A stretch of DNA of 64,000 nt, from assembly GCA_007922305.1 (NCBI GenBank), contig ML677387.1:674790-738789 (forward strand), in the 5' to 3' direction. The position numbers and the translations under genes are program-made. The notes beneath the pieces were generated by a model. That model saw only the letters and a program-made list of their open reading frames with translations, made no database searches and was not told the origin of the DNA. Below, in pieces: positions 32,143-46,200 of the stretch; position 1 is the stretch's first letter, and each line of letters starts with the position of its first letter. The stretch comes from Dermatemys mawii. Its lineage: Eukaryota > Chordata > Testudines > Dermatemydidae.

Positions 32143-35100
32143 TCGTCTAGTCTCTAGACTTGGGAATGGAGATGGCTATGTAGGAATGTCCTCACCGGAA
32201 AACTCTCCTATATCCCCATAGCAACAAAAAACAATCCTGATTAGATACAGATATATCCTGAAAAACTGGCAGAGCTGGACTTGTTGTCTGTCCTCAGCCC
32301 TTTTGCTATATGCAGCATAAGTACTTTGGGTTCTATGCTGTCACTTTTATTTAGCGAAAAAGAATCGAACAAGCATTCTTGTGGAATGTGTTTTAATGCA
32401 CTTTATGCAGAATGACATTAATGACTTTACTTATTAATATTTTATTTGCAGGGTATAGGCGTGTATTCAATTTTACATGAATACATCTCAGGTTTCATGG
32501 AGAGGCACTCTGATGGGTAATGATAGTGCAAAGGTAAACACAAGTGCAGAAAGAACATGAATCTTTAAGTTCTTCCTAATTCTAACGCATTCCTTCTCAC
32601 CTGTATAACTGAAACAAAAACCTCTATCAAACTGGGCTCACTTCCCTCTAGAAACCGTTTTATCTTCTCCACATCCCATCTATTCCAATTGTTTTGACCC
32701 ATCCTGTGAAGTTTTATGCGGATGTCCTGACGCCTGTGCTCTCTGGCAAAGAGTTAGGGCAAGAAAGGCTAACAGTTTTGAAAAGAGGTGGCATGTCTTT
32801 TGGCATTTGAGGTTTGCACATCTTGGTAGACTTTAGATTCAGAGATAAGAGTCCTCCTTTGTCATGTATCAGTATCAGCAGTGCACTTGTACTTGGTAGC
32901 AATGTTGGTGCATTAGAGTGTTGGCTTTTATTGGGTTGTCTTGTGTGAAAATACCCAGATACCTAGGTCAGATTGATAGCCATACTGCCCACTATGTTAT
33001 GCCATGGCCCTAGCAGCTGGAAGCTCATGACCGATTTAAAGCAAGAGTTTCAAAAGATCTCTGCTTCCATTTAGGCACCAAAAATGAGAGAGTGATCTTC
33101 AGAAAAATTTAGTACCCATCATACATCTGATAAGTGCTGAGCTGTTTTGAAATCTAGCAATTAAAGTTTTATGCTTAGGCTCATGTAGAAGTCAGCTGGT
33201 GTCTGAAGGCAGCTAACACTGAAGTTGTGATACAGTTAATGACACCTTCTATCTTCAAGCAGACATATGTCTGTAATAATTTAAACCTGCACCAAATGTG
33301 GCCTCTTTGTAGAGCTCGCTGAAAAATCCAGTTTTTCTTCCATAAAAAACTTTAAACAAAACAATTTTGTTACAATTTTTTGTGATTAAAATTAAGATTT
33401 TTCAATGGAAAAAATTTGATGTGAAATGAAACATTTTGTTTAGCCTTGGGGTTCGAGCCCCCTTCTTAGATCTAGCTCAGTGCATAGAGTAAAAATCAAA
33501 GGATCAGGATCAGCCTTGATGGGAATTTCCTCGCCACTGTCAGTCACAATCTTAGTATTATTTAAACTGAGTTTTGGGGGACTAACACAAAAACTCCCAA
33601 CTTGAGCTGTTCTTACTGATGTGAACACTTCTCTTTTTGAGCGGCGAAAAGCCCTTCCATGCTAATACTGGATCGTACGTCACTTTGTCCAGACCTCAGT
33701 TGATTAGAAGACCTGTATCTTACAACGTCACCCTTTTAGGCTGGCAGTGTTTATAAGCATGAGTCAGCTGGAATATCATTCATTTTGATCTTGTGCCCTG
33801 CTATTTCCATGTTAACTGTTGTCCTTTATTCTCTGTTGAAAGATGGTTCCATTTTGTAGATTACCCAGAGCTAATTTTATTTCTTTGTCAGATTCCTGTA
33901 ATTTCACGCTTTAATATTTTTAATGTGAAAGTCGGTCTGAAAACAGATTTTAGTTCAGAGATTTTGCAGCCTGTCACTTGCAGGAATTGTATTGTTCTCA
34001 CTTAGCTTCACGGATGCTGTCACAAAAAGGGCTGCTGATGGTGTATGCCATGAATGATGCTTTTTTGTACTGTTATATTCTAGTCAAGCAAAGAAAGAGT
34101 TAATGATCTCAGTGTGAGTGCAACCACACTTTTTGGTTCCTTATGAAATAAATTAAAGAGACCAAATAATCAGTTTCTTTCAGGTGTATTGCTTTAAGCC
34201 ACTAACAGTGTAGTACAGGAAAAAGGTTCTCTCTGGTACCAGTCTCTGGGAGCCTGTCTCCTGCAGCATTGTTACATTTATCCCACACAGAAGGTGTGTT
34301 CCCACCGTTACAACCCTAAAGCCATCTTTTTATACCCTACACCTCTACTGATAAAAGGTACAGTGCAGTCATCCAAAACTAGAGTTTAACCAATCAGCTT
34401 TCTGCTTTGTACCTCTTATCTCTTTATTCTGAACGTCTGCTGCACTCCAGGTACCAAGTGTGAAGGCACCTTGTAGGTCTGTACTAGGGTAGAACAATCA
34501 TATGTCTTGTCCTCCTCCTATGGGACATTCCAGTATTGGCCTGTGAGAGTAATTCCCTGCCTATTGTTATGATAAAACCTGACAACTTTCCTATCTATTT
34601 AAGCCAAACTAACTTTATTTAATGCAAGATGTTACAGGATATTCAGCATAAGAGAACAAGATAAGTAAGATACAGACCAGCTTTTTGGCTTACTGCATAC
34701 TAATGTATATATGCTGCAGAGAATACATTTTATTGATTTGATATCTATCTATCTCTAATGTGCTAGCCAGGATATATTGGTCAAGAGGCTAAAATAGAAT
34801 CCCTGTAAACTGCTGTGCTCTTGTTGACTAAAGGTGCCTTGGTAACAGACAAAAGATGCAACAGTGCAACTTATATGCTAGCTCAAGCCAAATCCTCAGC
34901 TGATGTAAAGTGGGGTACCTCCACTGATTTGTCTGTACCAGTGTCATTATTCGGACACTATTTCAATGGAGCTAATTTACTCCAACTAGGCCCCCCATGC
35001 CTAGCTGACTGGAGAAATGTGGTGTTTCTGAGCTGGTTACATTGATCTTTTTTATCCTTATCAGTCCTTGTAAGCCTTTCCCTTGCTTAACGATAGTTTA

Positions 35101-36340
35101 GCATTTTGTTGAAATGCAGCTCAGTGCCTCATGATAATTTCAGTACATGACTCCTGATTTTAATCTCAAATGCCAGCTAGCAAAAAATCCTATATAGTGC
35201 ACACAGATGCTGACCTAATGTCCATTTTTTGAGCTACACAGCCAGTGTGCCTCACCTGGCTAAGAGGAGGATCTGGCCTGGAAGTTCACTCGACATTGAT
35301 GAGTCTATTGATAAACTACTCTTTTGCTAATCAAAGGTCCTCATACAAATTTGGCTACAAGGTTTTTATGAGTGGCATGAAATTAAAATTGATTAAAATG
35401 AACAAAATCCTCAGCCTGTGTTAAAATCAGGTTCAAGTTTACTGCTTTGGAGAGAGAACAGTAGAAGGTTTCTCCAAGCAGTGTATGAGTCACGACTTTA
35501 TCCACAAGGGCTTTACCATCGGATTCCTTATTTGCTGGCAAAACAACAGAGTAAAATTTTAATTTTTGCCTTATTAAGGAATGTGCAAATAATTGATTGA
35601 AACATACTTTCAATATTCGGGTCTGTGCTGTCTGTGTAAACAGTTTCCGTTGGATTTTATATGCCATATTCTTGCAATATTATTAATGAAGATAATCTGA
35701 GTGAAAAGACTCAGGAATGGCCATGGTGGAATCTGGAACAACTTATGGACGTACAATTGAGTTCACCAGGGCATTAAGGCAGCTTAACTGGTGCATAGGT
35801 TCTGTGCTGGCCCTCTACAGAGGGGTGAATTTCACTTTTGGGTTCCACCTATTGGTTTAGGATGTTTTACTTTTGACTTTACATAAGAGTTTCTGATTGG
35901 TAGTATGCTTGAGGGTCTTGAGCACTAGTCCCGCTTTGAAATGGAATCTGTTTTCAGGGACAATCACTAAGCTGATTGCAACCCTTCCCCTTCCTTCCAA
36001 AGAAACAATATTTCTCCCCAGCTTTATATAAACAGCACTCTCCTGGCATTATTGCATTGATTTTAAAAGTAGCAGAAAACTGTTGAGGAGCACCAGATAA
36101 TCACAGGGAATAGCTGGATTTATGTGCACAAATAGCGTGAATATGTAATGCATCAGGTTCACATGAAGTCTTACTCATTACTTTAAGAACAGAGAAGTAA
36201 CATACATATTATAGTCCAGGATGACCTTCCAAAACACTTCAAAGTGTAGAACTTAGACTCAGTATGAGGGTTGGCAGATGGAGGAACAAATTTGGAAGCG
36301 TGAGATTCATCTTTACGGAACTAGACAGCGGAATAAATAA
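32143..36340. other. Unassigned intron stretch with minor repeat-like segments
   Basis: No exon. An AT-rich hairpin-like segment lies at 33315-33440. The region 34200-34620 has a promoter-like look (a TATACCC motif and several CT-rich blocks) and could be a solo LTR, but I found no ends or duplications. The segment 34870-35010 (CAAATCCTCAGCTGATGTAA) resembles one arm of the palindrome at 60450. Confidence 0.35.
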
Positions 36341-38470
36341 GAACATAAGAAAGGCCATACTGGGTCAGACCAAAGGTCCATCTAGCCCAGTATCCTGTCT
36401 ACCAACAGTGGCCAATGCCAGGTGCCCCAGAGTGAGTGAACCTAACAGTTCAATGATCAAGTGATCTCTCTCCTGCCATCCATCACCCCCCTCTGACAAA
36501 CAGAGGCTAGGGACACCATTCCTTACCCAGCCTGGCTAATAGCCATTAATGGACTTAGCTTCCATGAATTTATCCAGTTCTCTTTTAAACCCTGTTATAG
36601 TCCTAGCCTTCACAGCCTCCTCAGGCAAGGAGTTCCACAGGTTGACTGTGTGCTGTGTGAAGAAGAACTTCCTTTTATTTGTTTTAAACCTGCTGCCCAC
36701 TAGTTTCAGTGGGTGGCCCCTAGTTCTTCTGTTATAAGAACAAGTAAATTACTTTTCCTTATCCACTTTCTCCACGCCACTCATAATTTTATATACCTCT
36801 ATCATATCCCCCCTTAGTCTCCTCTTTTCCAAGCTAAAAAGTCCTAGCCTCTTTAATCTCTCCTCATATGGGACCCGTTCCAATCCCCTAATCATTTTAG
36901 TTGCCCTTCTCTGAACCTTTTCTAACGCCACTATATCCTTTTTGAGATGAGGAGACCACATTTGTATACAGTATTCAAGATGTGGGCGCACCATGGATTT
37001 GTATAAAGGCAATAAGATATTCTCCATCTTATTCTCTATCCCTTTTTAAATGATTCCTAAAATCCTGTTTGCTTTTTTGACTGCTGCTGCACATTGCATG
37101 GACATCTTCAGAGAACTATCCCCGATGACTCCAAGATCTTTTTCCTGATTAGTTGTAGCTAAATTAGCCCCCCATCATATTGTAGGTATGGTTGGGGTTA
37201 TTTTTTCCAAAGTGCATTACTTTACATTTATCCACATTAAATTTCATTTGACATTTTGTTGCCCAATCACTTAGTTTCGTGAGATTTTTTTGAAGTTCTT
37301 CACAGTCTGCTTGGGTCTTAACTATTTTGAGCAGTTTAGTATCATCTGCAAACTTAGCCACCTCACTGTTTACCCCTTCCTCCAAATCATTGATGAATAA
37401 GTTGAATAGGATTGGTCCTAGGACTGACCCTTGGGGAACACCACTAGTTACCCCTCTCCATTCTGAAAATTTACCATTTATTCCTACCCTTTGTTTCCGG
37501 TCTTTTAACCAGTTCTCAATCCATGAAAGGATCTTCCCTTTTATCCCATGGCAACTTAATTTACGTAAGAGCCTTTGGTGAGGGACCTTGTCAAAGGCTT
37601 TCTGGAAATCTAAGTACACTATGTCCACCGGATCCCCCTTGTCCACATGTTTGTTGACTCCTTCAAAGAACTCTAATAGATTAGTGAGACATGATTTCCC
37701 TTTACAGAAACCATGCTGACTTTTGCCCAACAATTTATGTTCTTCTATGTGCCTGACAATTTTATTCTTTACTATCATTTCAACTAATTTGCCCGCTATG
37801 GACGTTAGACTTACTGGTCCGTAGTTGCCAGGATCACCCTAGAGCCCTTTTTAAATATTGGCATTACATTAGCTATCTTCCAGTCATTGGGTACAGAAGC
37901 CGATTTAAAGGACAGGTTACAAACCCTAGTTAATAGTTATGCAATTTCACATTTGAGTTCTTTCAGAACTCTTGGGTGAATGCCGTCTGGTCCCTGTGAC
38001 TTGTTACAGTTAAGTTTATCAGTTAGTTCCAAAACCTCCTCTAGTGACACTTCAGTCTGTGACAATTCCTCAGATTTGTCACCTAGAAAAGACAGCTCAG
38101 GTTTGGGAATCTCCCTAATGTCCTCAGCCGTGAAGACCGAAGCAAAGAATTCATTTAGTTTCTCCGCAATGACTTTATCATCTTTAAGTGCTCCTTTTGT
38201 ATCTCTGTCATCCAGGGGCCCCACTGGTTGTTTAGCAGGCTTCCTGCTTCTGACGTATTTAAAAAACATTTTATTATTACCTTTTGAGTTTCTGGCTAGC
38301 TGTTCTTCAAACTCCATTTTGGCTTTTCTTATTACATTTTTACACTTAATTTGGCAGTGTTTATGTGCCTCTCTAGTTACCTCAGTAGGATTTGACTTCC
38401 ACTTTTTAAAAGATGCCTTTTTATCTCTCACTGCTTCTTTTACATGATACAAACAGTATCCTTTCTAGCA
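36341..38470 (-). mobile_element. CR1 LINE, 2.1 kb, 5'-truncated, with decayed ORF2
   Basis: On the minus strand, ORF2 survives in three consecutive blocks. Block 1 is 38452-37937, the linker before the reverse transcriptase (MYHVKEAVRDKKASFKKWKS). Block 2 is 37778-37164, the reverse transcriptase core, with YLDFQKAFDKVPH as motif A, GVPQGSVLGPILFNLFIND as motif B and FADDTKL as motif C (FADD replacing the usual YADD). Block 3 is 37027-36749, the C-terminal RPHLEY and [13 protein letters not shown] segment. The blocks are in two different frames with stops between, so it is dead. The 3' UTR runs to 36341, where the complement of GAACATAAGAAAGGCCATAC marks the typical CR1 end. The 5' half is missing, as in most CR1 copies. 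Confidence 0.92.
37164..37778 (-). pseudogene. CR1 reverse transcriptase fragment, 204 codons
   Basis: This is the longest open block of the CR1 copy. It begins IVKNKIVRHIEEHKLLGKSQ and includes HGFCKGKSCLTNLLEFFEGV, motif A with D in YLDFQKAFDKV, motif B GVPQGSVLGP and motif C FADD. It ends DKCKVMHFGKNN, the CR1 thumb-proximal motif. Both catalytic aspartates of motif C are present. Upstream and downstream ORF2 continue in another frame, so this is a fragment of a retrotransposon polyprotein and not a host gene. Confidence 0.9.
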
Positions 38471-41400
38471 TGACTACCTGTATCATCGACAAGTACTTGG
38501 GAGGCTTTTACAGGAGGATGAGTTATGTGACATCATCGACACTGAATTTTTATGTGTAAAAATGGTGGTTGCATTGCACAAAGGTAATTGCAGTTCAAGA
38601 CAACCATGCTAAATGAATATCTTAAATTAAACAGTTACATGTGTACAAGGGAACACACTAAATAACAAAGAGTAATGGATCTTGGAATCATTTGGTACAT
38701 ACACAATAGCAGCTAAATGTACAACATTGCTGCAGACTGGCAAAATTCTTGTCTGGATTAAGTTTGAAATTAAGGGTTTTTTTAAAAAAAATTAGAATTG
38801 TTATATAGTGAATATTTCTGTACATTAAACTTTCCATTATGAGAGATTAGCAAATGAGGGATTACACACTGCTAGGAATGTAAGCAGCTCAAGCCTAAAG
38901 CATAGATGGAGAAGTAGAGTTTGCATTCTGGTCCATTGTCTGCTTTACTCTGCTTCAATCCTTATATCACTCTCACTTTGTATTAGACCTTGCCAGTTCT
39001 AGTAAATACATTGGCTTGATTTTTTTAAAAAAATCCAGCATTCAGGAAAACAAACCGATTTCCTATCATACTAGGCATTGTTATCTGATCAGATATTCAG
39101 CATGATGCTGCCCATGAAATGAAGAATTGCACTAAAAAGCTGTGCATTTAACACGTCTGACTGTGTCTGTAACATCCTAGCAGGATCCCAATGATGGTGC
39201 AACCCTGCTCTCCCTGTCCAATGTCCTTGTTTTCTTGGCCAGAATAACCACTTAGGCAATATTTCCAGTTTTAGGAAAGGATCTCGGTGGGTCATGTCTA
39301 TTTGTTGGGCTCTTATTTTTGTCAGAGACTATCTAGTGCTATAATGATCTGTTGATTTAATAAAACCCATCTATGTGGTTCCAATATTTGCCCAATCCAC
39401 AGCTGTAAATCATGTGCTACTGAAGATACGATACCACATGACCCCATATTAACAAGGATACATTTAAAAAGAATAAGCAGCTGGGTATGTGTAATCACAC
39501 ATGTCCCTACAGGGACATAAATGTGCAACAGACTAGAAAGTTGCTTGAGCCACAGTGAGGTATATTTGAGAATATCTGTGACAAATACAGTGTCTCCGAC
39601 TCATTGTGCTAATGTAGCCTGCAAAACAGTCAAGTTACAAATTGTATTGCAAAATTAGGTGCTGCAAGATGGCTGAAGACTGTGTAGTAAGAGAAGATAG
39701 GGGACATGATTGGTCTAAGTAAGTAGTCAGCTAGAGCAGAAAACTTGGAAACCTATAATTAACTAATCTTTAGTGATGTATGGAGAAGGAGGTATTAATA
39801 AGGAATTTGAATGGTTCTCTAATAATATATGCAGCTTATTCGGGGACTTAAAGTTGCAAACATTAGAAAGTCCTTATTCCCCTGAGTACAGTAGCCTCAT
39901 TGATTTTTAAGATGGCTACTCACTCTGGAGAGGGGTCTACTCCTGTGTGTAATACACAAGTTTTTTTAAAAAACAGGCTCTAACTTAATATAGCAGGTGC
40001 ATTTTCCTCACACCTGGCTTTAAAAATGTTTTACGGTGAATAAGTTATTGGTAAGGGCAGCTTCCAAGCAGGTGTAAGAGAAGCACAGTCGTTCCATCAC
40101 TGTGATTATGGAAGCTCCTGAAGCAACTCTCCAGGTCTGAAGATGCTTCTTAGCGACACAGGGATTGCCATTGTGGATCAGTGCAGCCATTCATCTAGTT
40201 CTCAACTAGTCACTGTAACCAGTCAACATCTGAGGAAGGGAGGGTCTTGTGCTGGTCCAAGAAGCGGTGTCTCATTGCTTCTCTTGTTCACTTTTACTTG
40301 AGGGGTAGTACTACTCTATTCATTTGCCACGCAGTACATTCAAGCAATTGTCCCATGTTTAAAGATTGGAGCATTTCTCTCTCCCCATTTTTGTGTGCTT
40401 TAAGAGATGGATTTCTGAAAAGATTTTTGCAGAGAAATCTGATTTGACATCTGTGGGATCTTACCAGTTACCTTCAGCACTTAAACTGCAGCCTGTCTCA
40501 AAGGAGATGATCACAAGATGAGGCGCAGGAGAAGACTGAATGGCTTAGATGGCACAATGAGTGTGTGGTGCTCTTTTGAGTTGTCTGCTGCAGTCACATT
40601 ACCTCAAATGCTGATTGACTCAGCGTTCTTTGCAGCAGCTTTTACTAAATGTTTGGACATTTCTAGAGTCCCTAAACAATAAATCTGGACCTTTGGATAC
40701 ACACACATGCTTTTATGTCTTTGAAACTGTCATTTCATCCACTGTTCAAGACAGAAATACGTGCTGAACTTGCCCCAGAGTAATGCAATTATGTAAGCTG
40801 GGAAAGCTCTGATGTGTTTGCACTATAAAAGCTAGCAAGTTCCTTTTGTAATTCAGATTACCAGTGACCAAGGGGCTTCCAGTTCAGTGAACAGGGTAAG
40901 CGTTCCTTTTTTTTTTTGTGCATTTCCATTTTTGAATCAGACTGTAATAGAAGGAAAGCTTGACTCTTCTGTCTCTTAGCATCCAATTAATGATTTCCTA
41001 TTTCCTATAGAAGAAGCAATTTAAATAATCAGATGGAATTCATTATTATTTTAACCTATTTAAATATTCTAGAAGGGTCTTCCTGCCTTTGGGAAAGATT
41101 TGCTTGTTTCAGTTGCCATTCTCTCTCTGTTTCACCAGTTTTCACACTTTGATGATCCTGGGTGATCTCATCAAACTGTGGCATGCTGCTTTTTTAATAA
41201 ATGGTCATTGAGTTGTAGCAATAAGGAAAGAGGTGGCTTGAGTTATACTTGGTCCGAAAGTGTTAACGTTGTTCTGTTGACAGCAAATTTATAATTTTAG
41301 AAATACTAAAGACTCTGCAGTGATCTTGCTCCCATTGAAGACAACAATTTACTTCAGTGGGAGACAACTGCAGGCCTGTGGTTTGTACTGTGCGCAGACG

Positions 41401-42408
41401 TACCACTAGGACTTTGACTCATGGTTTGAGTGATGGGGAGAGAAATTTGTAAATTGAAAGTGAAAGGCTCTGACGCTCCCAACATGAACAAAAGGAGCAA
41501 GCTTAGTATGAAATTTGCCCAATGACATTGTTAATTAATGTCATTCCAATTATTTGTTTTTCACCAAGTGAATTGTTTGTTTTTATAGCAGTATATCTAA
41601 AATGTGTGTGAATAAATATAATGCTGAAATGAATATGTATATTAATATAAATCAATATTCTCTTTCTACAATCAAACGTTCTAGCAGGAGGGAAACATGA
41701 CATCCCATCTGTCAATCTCAGCATAGGATGAGATGACACTAAGTAAATTAAGAATGCCTTAGGACTTTGAAAACTTCTGCATGCTGGTTGACTGATGTGT
41801 AGGACAGGATTCTGCTATTAATCATACTATATAACTTTGATACAGGACTTTTCCTTCTGGGGAAAAAAGGTACCAGTGTCCTCAGTTAAGAGCTATAATT
41901 GCTGGCAATGCTTCCACCTACACAAGTTATTATGATTCAAAAAGCCTGTTAGTGTATGCTGTTCAACTAGCAATGGAGCATTAAAACGTTATTACCTTAA
42001 TGTAAAGTGTTACCAACTTCCTATCACTGCAGTCCTGATTGCTGACTATAAGTTTAAAACCTGGTTTCATTGAAAGCCCCAGTTTGCAAACAAGAGATTC
42101 TGAAGAGCGTTTGCTGTCAGTAGGGATTATCCAGTCTTGTTGTTCCCTCATCACTGTGACAAGACTATTGGTCTTTTTGCTTCTATTTGCAGTGATGTGG
42201 AGAAATAGATACTAATAGCTCTGGAGGGACTGTTGAGCTATAAATGCAGAACATTGCTTGGTCTTTGCTGTTGTGCTGGGAGCACACTTCGGGAAATGGG
42301 AGCCTCCATCCATAAGTTTGCAGTTTCTGTTATGCTCCCGACAGCGTCAGGACTGTCCTCTTGCATTTAGAAGAGTTGCTGAATCCTTTTATTTTCTTTA
42401 CTATGTAG
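38471..42408. other. Unassigned intron stretch
   Basis: About 3.9 kb with no exon and no repeat that I can support. A small inverted motif (CTCCCATTGAAG...CTTCAGTGGGAG) lies near 41329-41364. Confidence 0.4.
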
Positions 42409-42755
42409 AAGGGATTCTCAACACTTTTCTTTCTGAATCGTTTCCCCCTCCCCCCCACGCCGCCCGCTGTAAGAACTCTACGGCTCACTTTGCCGCAACT
42501 GTTTTTCTGCATATAAAAACCATTGCTGGCATTAGAGGGTAGCAAGCCGGGCAATTGCTCAGGGCACCACACCACAGTGGGCCCAGTGCAGCTAATCCGC
42601 TCGGGCTTCAGCTTCAGGCCTGAGTGGCAGGGCTCGGGGAGGTGGAGCTTTGGCTGTTTGCCCTGAGCCTCAGTGAGTCTAATGCTGGCCCTGCTTGGCG
42701 GACCCCTTGAACTTGCTCACGGCCCACCAGGGAGCCTCGGTTGAGAACTGCAGTG
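42409..42755. mobile_element. Probable hAT-type element, second copy of the GGTTGAGA-terminus type
   Basis: The left part AGGGATTCTCAACACTTTTC and right part CGGTTGAGAACTGCAGTGG are inverted matches over GTTCTCAAC/GTTGAGAA. The interior is GC-rich with CCCCCTCCCCCCCACGCCG. I see no clean 8-bp duplication, so the ends are approximate. The termini resemble those of the element at 9370-9867. Confidence 0.5.
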
Positions 42756-43057
42756 GTCATTTGGCAGGGTCAGTGTTGTCTGAGTGTTTTTAAAAATACC
42801 ATGAACTTCAAATGAAATATCCTTTAAATATTTTTAAAGAAGATCTTAACATGATACATAATTAATTTTATATAGACAGAAATAAGAGGAGAAAAGCTGC
42901 TGAATAAAAATGGCAAAATGTTAACTCGCCATTATTACACATGGCTGAAATTTTTAACTTTTGAAGTTCAGGATAGAAAGTTGAATCAGTAAAATCCTCT
43001 ACCTTGATGTATTGTCCACTTGGGAGCAAAAATAGCTTTATTTCTGAGCATTCATTC

Positions 43058-43813
43058 ACAGAATCATAGAATCAAGGTTGGAAGGGACCTCAGGAGGTAT
43101 CTAGTCCAAACCCCTGCTCAAATCAGGGCCAGTCCCCAACTAAATCATCACAGTCAGGGCTTTGTTAAGCCTGACCTTAAAAACCCCTAAGGAAGGAGAT
43201 TCCACCACCACCCTAGGTAACCCATTCCAGTGCTTCACCACTCTCCTAATAATAAAATAGTTTTTCCTAATATCCAACCTAAACCTCCTTCACTGCATCT
43301 TGAGACCATTACTCCTTGTTCTATCATCTGGTACCACTGAAAACAGTCTAGATCCAACCTCTTTGGAACCCCCTGTCAGGTAGTTGAAAGCAGCTATCAA
43401 ATTCCCCCTCATTCTTCTCTTCTACAGACTAAATAATCCCAGTTCTCTCAGCCTTTCCTCATAAGTCATGTGCTCCAGCCCCCTAATCATTTTTGTTGCC
43501 CTCCGCTGGACTCTTTCCACATATTTCCTGTAATGTGGGGCCCCAAACTGGACACGATACTCCAGATGAGGCCTCACCAATGCTGAATAAAGGGGAATGA
43601 TCACATCCCTCGATCTGTTGGCAATGCCCCTATTTATACAGCCCAAAATACTGTTAGCCTTCTTGGCAACAGGAGCACACTGTTGACTCGTATCCAGCTT
43701 CTCGTCCACTGTAACCCCTAGGTCCTTTTCTACAGAACTGCTGCCTAGTCATTTGGTCCCTAGTCTGTAGCAGTGCATGGGATTCTTCCATCCTTAGTGC
43801 AGGACTCTGATTC
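43058..43813 (-). mobile_element. CR1 LINE, 5'-truncated (ORF2 C-terminus and 3' UTR)
   Basis: The left end CACAGAATCATAGAATCAAG followed by GTTGGAAGGGACCTCAGGAG is the complement of the CR1 3' UTR terminus. The minus frame 43709-43422 reads [20 protein letters not shown] and [20 protein letters not shown], the conserved C-terminal block. It starts upstream at [20 protein letters not shown]. The frame is open over 95 codons, so this copy is younger-looking than the one at 16806. Confidence 0.88.
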
Positions 43814-43915
43814 TATGGGGGACTTTTCATTCCCACTCTGTTTTTCATATCCTGAGTATAACCCAAAGCCAACCCTGCCAAATTTGTACCTCACATGTCA
43901 TTCCAGTGTTGAAAT

Positions 43916-44267
43916 TAGAGATGATTCAAGTACTTGACATTCGAGTTTGTATTTTATTCCGAATTCAAAAATGTGCCTGTTTTGCCAGATAATAGCCATA
44001 TTTTGAGACTATTTTTGCACAAAAGTTTACCCATTTCCAAATGAAAACTGGCTCTTTTCGAGTGAAAGGCAAAATAATAAATTATATTTATTTTGTTGGT
44101 ATGTGATAGCAGCCATTTCACCAGATTTGCCAAAATCAAAATTAATGGGGCAAGACGTAGTCCATAATTATATGCCCAATCGTGACCAAGTTTAGAATCC
44201 CATAAGAAATAGCAATGTGTTCAGTAAATTCTGTAAACTTTTGGAATATTCAGATTCTCATCCCTAC
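43916..44267. mobile_element. Possible MITE with TAGAGATGA/TCATCCCTA ends
   Basis: TAGAGATGATTCAAG on the left and GATTCTCATCCCTA on the right are imperfect inverted repeats about 350 bp apart, with AT-rich noncoding sequence between. It may be TA-flanked. There is only this one copy in the window, so the call is weak. Confidence 0.35.
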
Positions 44268-46200
44268 TACTTCTTGTTTTCTAATCTCAAATAATATTCT
44301 CAGTTGTATGTCTGCCAACATCATCCCTAGATACCACAGTGACTAGAAGACATATAAATAAAATAATAAATACTAGAGAAAATCAAAACATTGTTATGAA
44401 CATGTAATAGACAAAAATGAATTTTTGTTAGAACTGGTGAACTGCAGAGTGGTGAAAAAAAGCCCCATATAATTATATATTAGCCATAAATAGATCAAAT
44501 GTAAGGATGCCATATATTACATATTCTGACTGAATTACTGCAATGTCTTTTTTATTGCTTTTTATAGTTTTAAATATTGGAAGTGCATACTTGTATACTT
44601 GGGGGAATACTGTGAAAAATCAAGAGAGATGATGACATAGTAAATTAAAACAGGCCTTACAGATTTCAGTTGTCCATAACTAAAAATTCCACAACTCAGG
44701 CATTTCTAAATAGGGCTCTTCAATTAAACTTACAATGTTCTGTTCAGACCTTCATACAAGTGAATCGCTGCAAAACAGAAATCCAACCACAAAGCCTTTC
44801 TGAACTTCGCAATTTCGTTTTCTTGTTCGAAGAATATAAGCGAAATTACTGTAGCATTAGCAGTTTGCTGTAAGGCCATTGTATAAAGTCAATGACAATA
44901 CAGTCTGATATACCAGGGAAATTATTAGAGGGTTAAAATATATTTTTAAAGGGAGGGGAGAGATGAATCCTAGAAAAAGCCCCTCTTACACACAATACTA
45001 AAGGAGGCCACATAATAGGGAGATTGTAAGCAGGAGGATTTGTATTTAAGTATTTCATTTATGTAGAATTTTATTTATAGGAAAAAGAGCTTTGGGATTA
45101 TCATCTCCTTTTCAAGGACATCCACAAGGGGTACAAGCATTTAACATCATATTCACTCCCTTCCTGCCTTTTCAATGGAAACATGTTAAATGACTCTTTA
45201 TGTGACTTTCTGTGATGCTTATTTGAAACCTGCCTGCTGCTTTTCCGAAGAGAAGAAGAATGGAGTCGAGTTGTGAGTACTTTTTAAAGAGAAAGGATCC
45301 TTGCTTCTGGGACCCAGGCATGCTGAGAATTATATTGTGGCTCATCGTCTCCATGCCTAATTTGCTCCTTTTATACAAACTCAAAGTTTTTTCATTTTTC
45401 TTTTCAGCCCTGTAGACTGTGTAGGAGCTGAAAGCAGGTCTAGTCCTTTCTTTCTCATACATCAGTAATGAGGGCTCTGAAAGCCGAATTATGATCTCAG
45501 GGGCTGTAAGAGTAGCCACTAAGAGTCTGGGGTACCGACCCTTGCCATGTAACAGGGTTGTAAACTTGACCAATGCCAACTGGCCGGTACCATGAAGTAA
45601 AGAGCACTTTCTTGCCAGTACTTCTGTGTGTGATTCCTTTATGGCAAGACCTGAGTGGCCAAGTTTCCTTCAGCAGCTTTGCACTGATTGAAACGGCTTA
45701 TACCGTAGGGAACAATATTGTTTATGTCGATGCACAAGAGGGAGCAGGATCCTGCTCAGTCTCCGACCTATGTTGGCTGGACACCTGAGTCAGACTGGAC
45801 CCTGTGCACAGGGAGCAGATCTGTTGAGTAGGAAGATGCCATTCTTACCCAGTAACTATTCAGAGAAGTCCCAGGCTTTAAGGGAAAAGTACTTCAGCAC
45901 TGCAGGCCAAAGATGGTGAGAAATTCCTTCCTGCTGCTGGGCAGTGGTCAGCATTGCTATAGGAGCATGAATCTCTCCTTACTGTGCTCCTGTCTCCGCT
46001 CTTCCTTCTGGCTGCAAGGGTGGATAGTAGCCAGATCCCAGAGATAGCAAAGGAATCTGCCTACTTCCCTGCCCCTTTATAGTGAAGGAGGGTGGAGGGA
46101 GCCAGGCCAGGCCACAGCCAGTTAGGCTGATGTAAAAGAGCTGCTGCCAATCATCCTGGCATAGGGACCTGGCATAGGGACCCTAATAGTATCAGCTAAG
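44268..46200. other. Unassigned intron stretch
   Basis: No exon or named repeat. The 135-codon minus frame at 45172-45579 has no recognisable domain. Confidence 0.4.

Noticed and set aside
34200..34620. Solo LTR of an endogenous retrovirus
   Set aside because: There is a promoter-like TATA region, but no TG...CA ends, no flanking duplication and no primer-binding or polypurine tract were found.
37980..38447. 155-codon + strand ORF
   Set aside because: It is the antisense shadow of the CR1 ORF2 frame on the minus strand, which carries the real homology.
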